Part shown: positions 41,719 through 49,279 of the stretch, in pieces
How positions within the stretch are numbered: position 1 is the stretch's first letter
Layout: the number at the start of each line of letters is the position of its first letter
Assembly: GCA_023659985.1 (NCBI GenBank)
Contig: JAGXOH010000001.1
Location: 1 to 52,238 of the forward strand
Origin: Candidatus Falkowbacteria bacterium LH_S3
GTDB taxonomy: Bacteria; Patescibacteriota; Patescibacteriia; Patescibacteriales; JAGXOH01
DNA length: 52,238 nt
Reading direction: 5' to 3'
Made by a program: the position numbers and the translations under genes
Notes under the pieces: generated by a model
Databases searched by the model: none
What the model was told of the DNA's origin: nothing
Seen by the model: the letters and a program-made list of their open reading frames with translations, nothing else

Positions 41719-41810
41719 TGGCGGAGAGGGTGGGATTTGAACCCACGGTCCCACTGAAACGAGACGCCGCATTTCGAGTGCGGTGCATTCAGCCACTCTG
41801 CCACCTCTCC
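41719..41810 (-). tRNA. tRNA-Ser (anticodon CGA), CCA encoded; island boundary
   Basis: Minus strand: acceptor GGAGAGG pairs with CCTCTCC, discriminator G, encoded CCA. The anticodon stem CCGCA/TGCGG holds CTCGAAA, anticodon CGA. The long variable arm is the class II form of tRNA-Ser, and the T-arm GTGGGTTCAAATCCCAC is canonical. Its 3' end faces the accessory island. Confidence 0.96.
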
Positions 41811-41856
41811 TGTAATTTTGAAAAAAATTGTACTATTTTAAATTCATGATTAATTA

Positions 41857-42609
41857 TCAGCTTTCTTTCATTTTCTCCACTTCCTCTTGAGTTAAATACC
41901 TCCATTCTCCTTCTTTAAGATCTCCCAATCTTAATCCATCTATACCAATTCGCACCAGATTTGTTACTGTTAAATTTAGAGCCTCAAACATTTTTCTTAT
42001 CTGCCTTTTCTTGCCTTGCCCCAGTATTATTTCAAATTTTTTATTTGCCAATTGTTTTACATTTTCAGCCCAAACAATCGGCATATCTTCCTCTATATTA
42101 ACACCTTGACTAAACCTGTTGATCACCTCATCCGGATCAAATTTATTTTCTTTAATAATTACTTCATAAACTTTTCTATGTCCAAAGGAAGGATGCATTA
42201 ACTTATTCCCAAGATCACCATCATTGGTAAGTAAAATCAATCCCCGACTGCCCTTATCCAACCTGCCTACAATAAAAACTCTGTTCTCTTTTAGTACTTG
42301 TCTGTTCTTTTTATCATTTTGCAACAGACTTAACACATTTTTTTCATCCTTAAACTCCTTGGTAGTACAAGTATACCCCCGAGGCTTGTTTAGCTTGATA
42401 TAAACATTATTTTTTTTAGGATCAATTTTTTTACCATTAACCCTGACATCATCCTTCTTGTCCACCTTTATGCCTGGACCGGCAGAGACGCCGTTAACCA
42501 AAACCGTATGTTCAATTCCTTGAGCGCTTTTTTTAATAATTTCCTCTGCCCTCCTTCTGGGACAATAACCAGAATCAGCAATAAATTTTTGTAAAGGGAT
42601 TTTGGTCAT
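41857..42609 (-). CDS. RsuA/RluB-family rRNA pseudouridine synthase
   Basis: 250 residues. An N-terminal S4 RNA-binding domain (LQKFIADSGYCPRRRAEEII) has an insertion around residues 30-50. The catalytic domain has YIKLNKPRGYTCTTKE (70-85) and VGRLDKGSRGLILLTNDGDL with catalytic D118, then KMFEALNLTVTNLVRIGIDG near the end. It modifies a uridine in 16S or 23S rNA; RluB-like (23S) is more likely but not certain. It starts about 70 bases downstream of the O-antigen-ligase-like stop, same direction. Confidence 0.92.
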   Translation of the reverse strand: MTKIPLQKFIADSGYCPRRRAEEIIKKSAQGIEHTVLVNGVSAGPGIKVDKKDDVRVNGKKIDPKKNNVYIKLNKPRGYTCTTKEFKDEKNVLSLLQNDKKNRQVLKENRVFIVGRLDKGSRGLILLTNDGDLGNKLMHPSFGHRKVYEVIIKENKFDPDEVINRFSQGVNIEEDMPIVWAENVKQLANKKFEIILGQGKKRQIRKMFEALNLTVTNLVRIGIDGLRLGDLKEGEWRYLTQEEVEKMKES

Positions 42610-42677
42610 AATATTATAAATTACTTATTGTTGTTAATAAAAATTTAAAATCACAACAATAGTTTCTATAATAACTC

Positions 42678-44156
42678 CTATCTATTCAATTTTTGATTTT
42701 TATTTCTGATGTGAATTAAACTCATCACAGCCACTAACACCCAAAACTGAACAGCCAGATCATTTTTAAAGTAAGGCACATCCACCAGTCCATGTATTAT
42801 AATAGTTATTAAAGCTCCTATCAAGCCACAAACTACAGCCCGATCTCGGCTCGGCAAACTCTTAAGACCGTAATAAAAATACTTAACAAACATCCACCCA
42901 AAAAGCAACACTCCTAAAATTCCCAATTCAATCCAAAAATTCAAAATAATATTATGAGGATACAAATAGACTTCTATAGGTTGCCAGTATTTAGCTTTAT
43001 ATTCATCCCCTCCCCATACTATCTTTCTCCTAAAATCCGAATCATTATCTTTATTAAAAAACAAACCTTCAGGCCGATAAGAGGCTACTGTTTCTTGGTA
43101 ATGAGCTACCCCAACCCCAGTCAGCCATCTATAGTCGTCTCTTAACATCTTCCAAGAACTGGCCCACTGCAACTGGCGTATTTCTCCTGACAGATCACTT
43201 AAAGTGGCTTTTTCCACCACATATTTTCTAACCGGAGTATAAAAATAGATAAAAGTTACGGTTAATAATAATACTAAAATAAAAACAAGTCTTACTCTCT
43301 TACTATACAAAAAACCAAAAACTATTAAAGCGACAATCACTCCTACAACCGCCCCCTCAGACCGAGCCCATCCTATTGCCAGCCAAGAAAATATTGTTGC
43401 AAAAAAACTAACAACTATAATCATCTTCTCCTGTTTAGTAATCTTTTCTATTTTATCTTTGTAAACCCTGTAAACTTTTTTTAACTTTTGTATTAACAAT
43501 CCCAGAGCCACCAAAGAAATAGGCGCAACAAACAATCCCACGGCGTTGGGATAATTATAAAAAGAAGTAATTCGATTAACCTCTGCTTCCCCCAAATATT
43601 CAACCGGAATCAGCCAACCAGTAAATTTTTGGAGTATAGCGAACACAGAAACAACCAAGGCAGATACACTCAAAGCCGTAGCCACTCTGTAAATATCTTG
43701 CCTGCGCTGAAAAAGATTTACTATTAAGATAAACACTAATAAGGGTTCAAAAAAATATGCCCGCCACAAGCCTAAAGCGTCCAAATCAAAACCGGCAATA
43801 GCTACGGCAATAAAAGAAATTATCAGCAAAGCTATCATTTCTAAAGCAAAAGGATAGCGATTTCTTTTTCTGCTATTGGCCAAATAATCCCTTATTTTAT
43901 AATCACCTTTTAAAAACTTAGTAAAATTAGTCTTAGTTAAAAACCACACACCGAAAGAAATCAATATCATCCCTTCTAAAACAGTGGAAGGCAATCCCAA
44001 TACCTCAAATCTGAATAAATAAGCCGGAAGAGAAGCAATCAATAGCAAAACAGCCCAATCAAGACGATATAGGGATAACAAAAGATAAAAAAATAAAAAG
44101 AGAAAGATGGCAATGTTCATAAAGATAATTAAAGACAACTCAAAGCTAAAAACCAA
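42678..44156 (-). CDS. O-antigen ligase / polymerase-like membrane protein
   Basis: 492 residues with about ten to twelve hydrophobic helices. The large extracytoplasmic loop near residues 330-410 (GVGVAHYQETVASYRPEGLF to WQPIEVYLYPHNIILNFWIE) and the following PHNxxLNFWxELG motif are typical of the Wzy/WaaL O-antigen ligase superfamily. It probably joins or polymerises lipid-linked glycans at the cell surface. Start uncertain: ATG 44156 is the first possible, ATG 44120 (MNIAIFLFLFFY) is also credible. In a cell that probably lacks LPS, the product is likely a surface polysaccharide or glycoprotein glycan. Confidence 0.86.
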   Translation of the reverse strand: MVFSFELSLIIFMNIAIFLFLFFYLLLSLYRLDWAVLLLIASLPAYLFRFEVLGLPSTVLEGMILISFGVWFLTKTNFTKFLKGDYKIRDYLANSRKRNRYPFALEMIALLIISFIAVAIAGFDLDALGLWRAYFFEPLLVFILIVNLFQRRQDIYRVATALSVSALVVSVFAILQKFTGWLIPVEYLGEAEVNRITSFYNYPNAVGLFVAPISLVALGLLIQKLKKVYRVYKDKIEKITKQEKMIIVVSFFATIFSWLAIGWARSEGAVVGVIVALIVFGFLYSKRVRLVFILVLLLTVTFIYFYTPVRKYVVEKATLSDLSGEIRQLQWASSWKMLRDDYRWLTGVGVAHYQETVASYRPEGLFFNKDNDSDFRRKIVWGGDEYKAKYWQPIEVYLYPHNIILNFWIELGILGVLLFGWMFVKYFYYGLKSLPSRDRAVVCGLIGALITIIIHGLVDVPYFKNDLAVQFWVLVAVMSLIHIRNKNQKLNR

Positions 44157-44170
44157 AAAAGCATTAAATC

Positions 44171-44241
44171 ATAAATTACAAATTATAATTACTAAAATTC
44201 AAAACGGTTTTGAATCTGTTATTTTAGTCATTGTAATTTAT
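44171..44241. repeat. 71-base imperfect palindrome
   Basis: Nested perfect arms: ATAAATTACA (44171-44180) with TGTAATTTAT (44232-44241); ACTAAAAT (44191-44198) with ATTTTAGT (44221-44228); centre ATTCAAAAC-G-GTTTTGAAT (44197-44215). It lies between two minus-strand genes and could fold as a long hairpin that ends or separates transcripts. Confidence 0.6.
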
Positions 44242-44290
44242 TTGGAATTTTTATATTGGGATTTATAATTTTTTAAAATCCACCTTCTAA

Positions 44291-45262
44291 TTATACACTC
44301 AACAACATATATAGCCCCATTCCTATTAAGGTGGCTCCTAAAACTTTTTGTATCCATACCCCTCCCCGGAATTGCTCTTTTAAAAATTTGGGATACTTGG
44401 TAGACAAAAAGAATACTATGAACATTAAAAAAACATATTGAGTTCCACGCAAAGAATTGATTAGGGCTACATTGCCCATACTAATGGCTAAATTAAGAAC
44501 AATAAACCCTAAGGCCGCTGATAGACGCACCACTAGGAAAAAGCTCAAATTTTTTGGCTGGCTAGTATGTTTTCTTCTTTTTTTAATCAGTTTTCTCCAA
44601 CTCGGCACGATTAATATTAATAAAGCTCCCACAAAACCTCCCATACGCGAAAAAACAAAACCGCCTATAAAAGGCTGAGTGGTATACACATATTTGATCA
44701 ATACATAGTAAGAAGCAAAAAAGAAGGCAGCCACCACTGAATTAATAATCAACCTTCTGGTGGGCCGATAATGAGCGTGAATGCCACCCATATAATCCCC
44801 GAATACACTTTTAATTTTTTCTTTGGCTTCTTTAAAAATATAAAATCTGGTTTTTCGTATGGATATTAATATCCCTCCTGCCACCAAAACAATAAAGGCC
44901 ACAAATTGTCTTTCAGTTAAAGTCTCCTCTAAAAAAATATAAGATAAAATAAAAGTAAATATGGGTATTAGCGCTCCGGCTATGGGAACCACTCTGGTGG
45001 CCTCGCTCTGATGAAGAGCCTTATACCAAAAAATTAAAGTTACCAAAAACAAAAAGCCGGCAGACATGCTAAGCATCAATTCCCCCAAAGTAGGAAACCA
45101 AGGATCAAACACCAATAAAAATAAATTAAAGATACTCCAAATACCTACATAAAAAGTATAAGTGACTGAAGAGTGATATTGCTTGGAAAGTAAATGCTTG
45201 TCAGCGGTATAAACACCTGCGCTAATAAAGTAAGCAAATAAAGCTGCAAATATCCAGGTCAT
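44291..45262 (-). CDS. EamA-family membrane protein 2
   Basis: 323 residues, ten hydrophobic helices in two EamA-like halves (about 1-135 and 175-322), separated by a charged loop (IRKTRFYIFKEAKEKIKSVF, about 135-170) on the cytoplasmic side. The conserved helix ends LHQSEATRVVPIAGALIPIF and LAISMGNVALINSLRGTQYV are in the places expected for DMT exporters. The substrate is unknown. It shares the family with the protein at 23941 but is clearly divergent from it. A GH1 enzyme lies upstream on the same strand (61 bases). Confidence 0.88.
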   Translation of the reverse strand: MTWIFAALFAYFISAGVYTADKHLLSKQYHSSVTYTFYVGIWSIFNLFLLVFDPWFPTLGELMLSMSAGFLFLVTLIFWYKALHQSEATRVVPIAGALIPIFTFILSYIFLEETLTERQFVAFIVLVAGGILISIRKTRFYIFKEAKEKIKSVFGDYMGGIHAHYRPTRRLIINSVVAAFFFASYYVLIKYVYTTQPFIGGFVFSRMGGFVGALLILIVPSWRKLIKKRRKHTSQPKNLSFFLVVRLSAALGFIVLNLAISMGNVALINSLRGTQYVFLMFIVFFLSTKYPKFLKEQFRGGVWIQKVLGATLIGMGLYMLLSV

Positions 45263-45323
45263 ATATTAGTAACCAGGAACCGGCGATCAAAGACCGGTAG
45301 CTAAAAAATAATTTTTTGGAATT

Positions 45324-46544
45324 TTAAATTTCTAATTTCCCTGATCTACATATCCTGGCATAAATTTTAGCGCTCTCTCTCGGCTTTCGTTCAAAAGTAT
45401 TCCTATCCACCTCATATAAACCAAATTTTGGCCAAAATCCTTCAGCCCATTCAAAATTATCCAAAAGAGACCAATAAAAATAACCCTGCACATCCACGCC
45501 TTCTTGTATGGCTCTATGAACATAATACAAATGATTTCTGATAAAATCAGACCGTTTGTCATCTTGGGCATCAGCCAATCCATTTTCCAATATTATCAAA
45601 GGTTTTTTGTATTTAGACAAATATTTGAGAGTATTATAAATACCTCTGGGATATATCTCCCAACCCATATCAGTCACTTGTTTATTCTTGTTTTTTTTAA
45701 AAGGAGGTCTCCGAATTATCCTGTCATGGAAATAATAATCCACTCCTATATAATCCAAATGATCTTTAATTCTGCGCAGAAACTTTTCATTCCAATTATA
45801 ATGGAATAGCTTGGCCAAACCTTTCTCTAGCAGGCACCATTTCCTGGCTGGCTGGAAATCATTGGTTAATTTAGTGATACTTACCCAAGAATCAGGATAG
45901 AATTGATGAATTAATTTATGGGTTTTATTATGAGCTTTTGCCAAATTATTCAGAACTTTGCGAGATTGAAAATAATTTCTTTTGTTAGGTGGGAATTCTC
46001 CGGTTAAATATCCATTGGAAACATGGACCATGGGTTCATTTAAGGTTACCCAATAATCAACTCTATCACCCAGTTCCTTAATAACGGTACTAACATATCG
46101 AGTAAAATAATTCACCACTTCTTTATTAGTCCAACCTCCTTTATTAGCCAACCACACTGGGTTAGTCCAATGCCATAAAGTTAATACTATTTTCAAATTC
46201 TTTTTCTTAGCCTCATCCAAAACCTTTTTATAATGCTCTATTTCCGCTTCATTAAACTTGCCTTCCTCAGGCTCAATCCGAGCCCATTCCACTCCCATAC
46301 GATAAGCATTGCAATTCAAGCTTGCTACCATATTCAAATCTTCTTCGTATCTATTATAGGAATCACAAGCTTTTCCGCAGATATACTCTTCCAGGTCCCT
46401 GCCCTGTTTCTGAAGCTTTTTTTTTCTTTCCGAAGAAGTCTCCCACTCACTCCAATCATTAGTGATACCACCTTCTATTTGATAAGCTGAAGTAGAGGTG
46501 CCCCAAAGGAAATTCTTTGGAAATTGTATAATGTCTTTACTCAT
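45324..46544 (-). CDS. Glycoside hydrolase family 1 beta-glycosidase
   Basis: Hydrolyses beta-linked glucosides, galactosides or their 6-phosphates. FPKNFLWGTSTSAYQIEGG (8-26) is the GH1 N-terminal signature. The acid/base is E170 in TLNEP and the nucleophile E320 in IILENG; FYWSLLDNFEWAEGFWPKFG is the conserved late motif. 406 residues is slightly shorter than the usual 440-460. No signal peptide, so it acts in the cytoplasm on imported or internal sugars. Which sugar cannot be told. A GH1 enzyme beside an EamA exporter is unusual for a reduced genome. Confidence 0.95.
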   Translation of the reverse strand: MSKDIIQFPKNFLWGTSTSAYQIEGGITNDWSEWETSSERKKKLQKQGRDLEEYICGKACDSYNRYEEDLNMVASLNCNAYRMGVEWARIEPEEGKFNEAEIEHYKKVLDEAKKKNLKIVLTLWHWTNPVWLANKGGWTNKEVVNYFTRYVSTVIKELGDRVDYWVTLNEPMVHVSNGYLTGEFPPNKRNYFQSRKVLNNLAKAHNKTHKLIHQFYPDSWVSITKLTNDFQPARKWCLLEKGLAKLFHYNWNEKFLRRIKDHLDYIGVDYYFHDRIIRRPPFKKNKNKQVTDMGWEIYPRGIYNTLKYLSKYKKPLIILENGLADAQDDKRSDFIRNHLYYVHRAIQEGVDVQGYFYWSLLDNFEWAEGFWPKFGLYEVDRNTFERKPRESAKIYARICRSGKLEI

Positions 46545-46693
46545 AACAAATTAAAAATCTAAATGATAAAATTCATTTTATTATATTAACTGTACCATAG
46601 GAAAGATAAAAAATAAATTCTTCAAGAACTCTACGCCCCATAGACACTGATCTAGCAAAGGAATTGCTACGCCGCCGGGAAGCTCTTTGGCAA

Positions 46694-46722
46694 AAAACCG
46701 CCATATGTGTGTGTACATTACC
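46694..46722 (-). repeat. Copy 3 of the 29-base IS-end-like motif
   Basis: The minus strand reads GGTAATGTACACACACATAT then GGCGGTTTT. It lies in the 368-base gap 46545-46912, which otherwise holds only a 50-codon minus-strand fragment (YCLFCSNKEGSKIAKSLFIA..., about 46735-46880) with no recognisable family. A short GC-rich run (CTACGCCGCCGGGAAGC) is also present. Confidence 0.5.
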
Positions 46723-46900
46723 CTAAAAGCTTGACAGAATAATCCAGATATGTTAACTTCTGAAATAGATGAATATGTTCTTTAAAATACATAATTTCTG
46801 CGGCAATAAAGAGAGATTTAGCAATCTTAGATCCTTCTTTGTTGCTGCAGAAAAGACAGTAACCATTTTCTATAATTAGAGAATGAAAATTAACGAAAAA

Positions 46901-46907
46901 AAGGAGG
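46901..46907 (+). promoter_or_regulatory. Strong Shine-Dalgarno sequence (AAGGAGG) deciding the start at 46913
   Basis: AAGGAGG ends five bases before ATG 46913 and makes this start far more likely than the in-frame ATG at 46883, which has none. Confidence 0.8.
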
Positions 46908-46912
46908 AAAAA

Positions 46913-47479
46913 ATGGAAAGAGAAAGAAAGCAGAAGTTGATAGTTCGTTGGTCCATTATGACAGGTAGTCTAATTGCTCTGTTTTGGGCAATTTGGTTCC
47001 TGATTGCTGGCGAAGTCCCAGCTGTCAGCAATATCAAGGTAACGGAAAATTGGACATATATCCTACCGTTTGGTATTTCACGCTGGTGGGATGTATTAGT
47101 CGGTCCGATTTTTTCGGCGATCATTATCTATTTTTTAACTAATGAAAAAATAGAGGAAAGTGAAGATCTAGATCTGGTCATCACACCGGTCATCGTGTGC
47201 GTCGCACTGGTCTCCACACTCGCCATACCGGGCGTCATAGCGGACGTCGCACTGGGGCTCACATTGGGGCTCACACTGATCGCCATGGTGATCGCCATAC
47301 TGAGCGTCGCACTGGAAGTCGGAATAGACATCGGATTAGCCATTTCACTAGGTGTTACACTAGTCTTCGGAATAATAATTTTCGGAATATTCTTTGGGCT
47401 GGTGTTTGGGTTGGTGTTTGGGCTAATTATTGCTCTTTGGAAACTATGTCATTTAGTTGTCCATTCCAGAATAATCTAG
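46913..47479 (+). CDS. Multi-pass membrane protein with GC-rich internally repetitive segment
   Basis: 188 residues, start chosen by the AAGGAGG at 46901. Helix one (about 12-32) is followed by an extracytoplasmic loop (VSNIKVTENWTYILPFGISR) and helix two. A long run of very hydrophobic sequence (about 95-175) is built of short look-alike units such as LGLTLGLTL, IAMVIAIL and FGLVFGLVFGL. The DNA for 47170-47345 repeats modules like GTCGCACTGG, GGGCTCACA and GATCGCCAT and is richer in G+C than the neighbours. No family recognised. It is followed by a terminator. Confidence 0.6.
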   Translation: MERERKQKLIVRWSIMTGSLIALFWAIWFLIAGEVPAVSNIKVTENWTYILPFGISRWWDVLVGPIFSAIIIYFLTNEKIEESEDLDLVITPVIVCVALVSTLAIPGVIADVALGLTLGLTLIAMVIAILSVALEVGIDIGLAISLGVTLVFGIIIFGIFFGLVFGLVFGLIIALWKLCHLVVHSRII

Positions 47480-47508
47480 AAGCGGGTTAACAAATAATTT
47501 TTCTCAAA

Positions 47509-47545
47509 CCCCTGGTGGATGATAATTCTGCCAGGGACTTTTTTT
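47509..47545 (+). terminator. Intrinsic terminator after the repetitive membrane protein
   Basis: CCCTGG (47510-47515) pairs with CCAGGG (47531-47536), followed by ACTTTTTTT. Confidence 0.75.
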
Positions 47546-47558
47546 GGGAGAAAAATCA

Positions 47559-47579
47559 GGACGTTTCTAAGGAACGTCC
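47559..47579. repeat. Dispersed palindrome, copy 3
   Basis: GGACGTTTC-TAA-GGAACGTCC, extended outward by AAAATC/GATTTT. It lies outside the island, unlike copies at 30591 and 32359. Confidence 0.75.
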
Positions 47580-47685
47580 CGATTTTCTTTCTTTATTATT
47601 TTCATTAATGATGCTATAATTTTTATATCCTTGTTATAATTACTAATAGTTGTTAACAAATTGAATCTGTAAATAATTAAGTCTT

Positions 47686-48252
47686 ATGACTATGAGAATT
47701 GGTGTTTCTGGCAATAGAGGAAGTTTCTCTGAAGAGGCTGCTCAACATTATTGTCTGGAAAACAAAATTAAAGATTTTAAGATAGATTACTTAGAAAATG
47801 TTTCTAACGTTTTAAAAGCTTTAAATGAAAGAATCGATAAGGCAGTGTTTCCAATAGAAAACTCTAACGGTGGTATTGTTTATGAAGCAGTTCAGGCTAT
47901 GAGTAAATACACTTTTAATATTGAAAAAATTTTTGAAATTGATATTAAAATGAATCTTTTGGTAAAATCAGGAGTTAATGCCGAAGATATAAAGCAAATT
48001 GTATCCCATCCCCAAGCCCTTAAACAATGTCGGATGTATTTAAAACGTAAGTGGCCAGAAACAGAACTAAAAGAATCCGCAGATACAGCAGGCGCTGCTC
48101 ATGACCTTAGTAAGGGCGTATTAAAAGAAGATTCAGCTGTTATCTCACCTAAAATTTGCGTTGATTTATATGGCTTAGAATTATTAGAAGAAAGCATCCA
48201 GGATCTTAAATTTAATTTTACTACCTTTATAATTGCTTCTCAAAATGAGTAG
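47686..48252 (+). CDS. pheA: Prephenate dehydratase domain protein (no ACT domain)
   Basis: Converts prephenate to phenylpyruvate. GVSGNRGSFSEEAAQHYC near the start, FPIENSNGGIVYEAVQAM (the VPIENSxxGxV motif) and ESADTAGAAHDLS fit the PDT fold. The usual TRF catalytic triplet near the end reads TTF (FNFTTFIIAS): the threonine is kept and the arginine is lost, so activity is likely but should be tested. 188 residues without a C-terminal ACT domain, hence probably no phenylalanine feedback. ATG at 47692 is an alternative start. The next gene overlaps by 8 bases. Confidence 0.82.
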   Translation: MTMRIGVSGNRGSFSEEAAQHYCLENKIKDFKIDYLENVSNVLKALNERIDKAVFPIENSNGGIVYEAVQAMSKYTFNIEKIFEIDIKMNLLVKSGVNAEDIKQIVSHPQALKQCRMYLKRKWPETELKESADTAGAAHDLSKGVLKEDSAVISPKICVDLYGLELLEESIQDLKFNFTTFIIASQNE

Positions 48253-49276
48253 AGATAAAAAAACAATCGGGTTGATAGGGTTGGGTAATTTTGGCTTACT
48301 CTTAGCCGCTATTTTAAATGAGTATTATAATTTAAAAGTTTATAATTATTCTAAAGATTTAAATATTACTTCTAAAGCTGAGAAGATAGGTGTTAATTTA
48401 GTTGATTGGACAGAAATATATGATTGTGACGTAGTAATAGTTTCTACTCCCATATCTGTAACCAAAACATTAATAAAAAGAGTTGCGAAAAACTTAAAAA
48501 AAGGAGCTTTGCTTTTAGATGTTTGCTCAGTAAAAGAATATCCTTGTAAGTGGTTAGAAAAGTATGCTCCAAAAAGAGTGGAGATTATAGGAACTCATCC
48601 TATGTTTGGCCCTACCACTACAAAATTTGATCCAGATAAAAAATATTGGGAGATTAAAGGAAAACAAATAGTTTTATGCCCCCTGCGAGTAGGAAAAGAG
48701 AAACAGAAAAAGATAGAAGCTTTTTTAAAGAGTTTAGGTTTGGAAATTATTATTACTAGCCCAAGAGATCATGATTATCAAACTGCTAAGTCCTTAAATT
48801 TTGTTCATTTCCTAGGGCGCTCTTTAACTGAAGCAGGAATAACCGAACAAAAAATCTATACCCCAGGTTATTCTGATCTCTTAAAAATTCTTCCTCACAC
48901 CAACAATGATAAATGGCAGCTTTTTTGTGATATGAATAATTTTAACCCTTATGCACAAAAGGTTAGAAAGAAATTTACCAAAGCCTCTTTTGCAATAGAA
49001 GAAAAGATGGCTAAATCTAATGCTCTCGGGGAGATGGATTATAACCGCAAGATGATAGATAAAATAGATACAGCTTTGTTTGACTTGTTGGAAACAAGAA
49101 TGAAATATTCCCAAAACGTAGGAAAAATAAAAAAACAAGAAGGAGGATCAATCATAAACTCTAAGAGGGAAGATAAGTTGATTAAAAAACAGAGTAGCAG
49201 AGCAAAATTAAGTTCAGACTTTATTAGAAAAATTTATAAATTGATACTAAAAGAAAGCTATAAGAAACAAAAATAA
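48245..49276 (+). CDS. tyrA: Prephenate dehydrogenase fused to a C-terminal chorismate mutase
   Basis: 343 residues. The Rossmann domain opens TIGLIGLGNFGLLLAA, with STPIS and GTHPMFGPT following. DHDYQTAKSLNFVHFLGRSL holds the conserved histidine of the helical half. Residues about 265-343 match an AroQ chorismate mutase: MDYNRKMIDKIDTALFDLLE then TRMKYSQNVGKIKKQEGG and a terminal helix. It would turn chorismate into prephenate and prephenate into 4-hydroxyphenylpyruvate. In the enterobacterial T-protein the mutase is N-terminal; here the order is reversed. ATG 48245 overlaps the pheA stop (ATGAGTAG), giving translational coupling. A longer frame from 48233 is less likely. Confidence 0.86.
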   Translation: MSRDKKTIGLIGLGNFGLLLAAILNEYYNLKVYNYSKDLNITSKAEKIGVNLVDWTEIYDCDVVIVSTPISVTKTLIKRVAKNLKKGALLLDVCSVKEYPCKWLEKYAPKRVEIIGTHPMFGPTTTKFDPDKKYWEIKGKQIVLCPLRVGKEKQKKIEAFLKSLGLEIIITSPRDHDYQTAKSLNFVHFLGRSLTEAGITEQKIYTPGYSDLLKILPHTNNDKWQLFCDMNNFNPYAQKVRKKFTKASFAIEEKMAKSNALGEMDYNRKMIDKIDTALFDLLETRMKYSQNVGKIKKQEGGSIINSKREDKLIKKQSSRAKLSSDFIRKIYKLILKESYKKQK

Positions 49277-49279
49277 TAT

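Noticed and set aside
41857..42609. Truncated or frameshifted RluB because of the S4 insertion
   Set aside because: The frame is continuous and catalytic D118 and the downstream motifs are intact; the insertion is tolerated variation.
47197..47490. Arg/His-rich ORF (RHTGRHSGRRTGAHIGAHTD)
   Set aside because: Out-of-frame shadow of the repetitive membrane protein; the repeat produces an artificial open frame.
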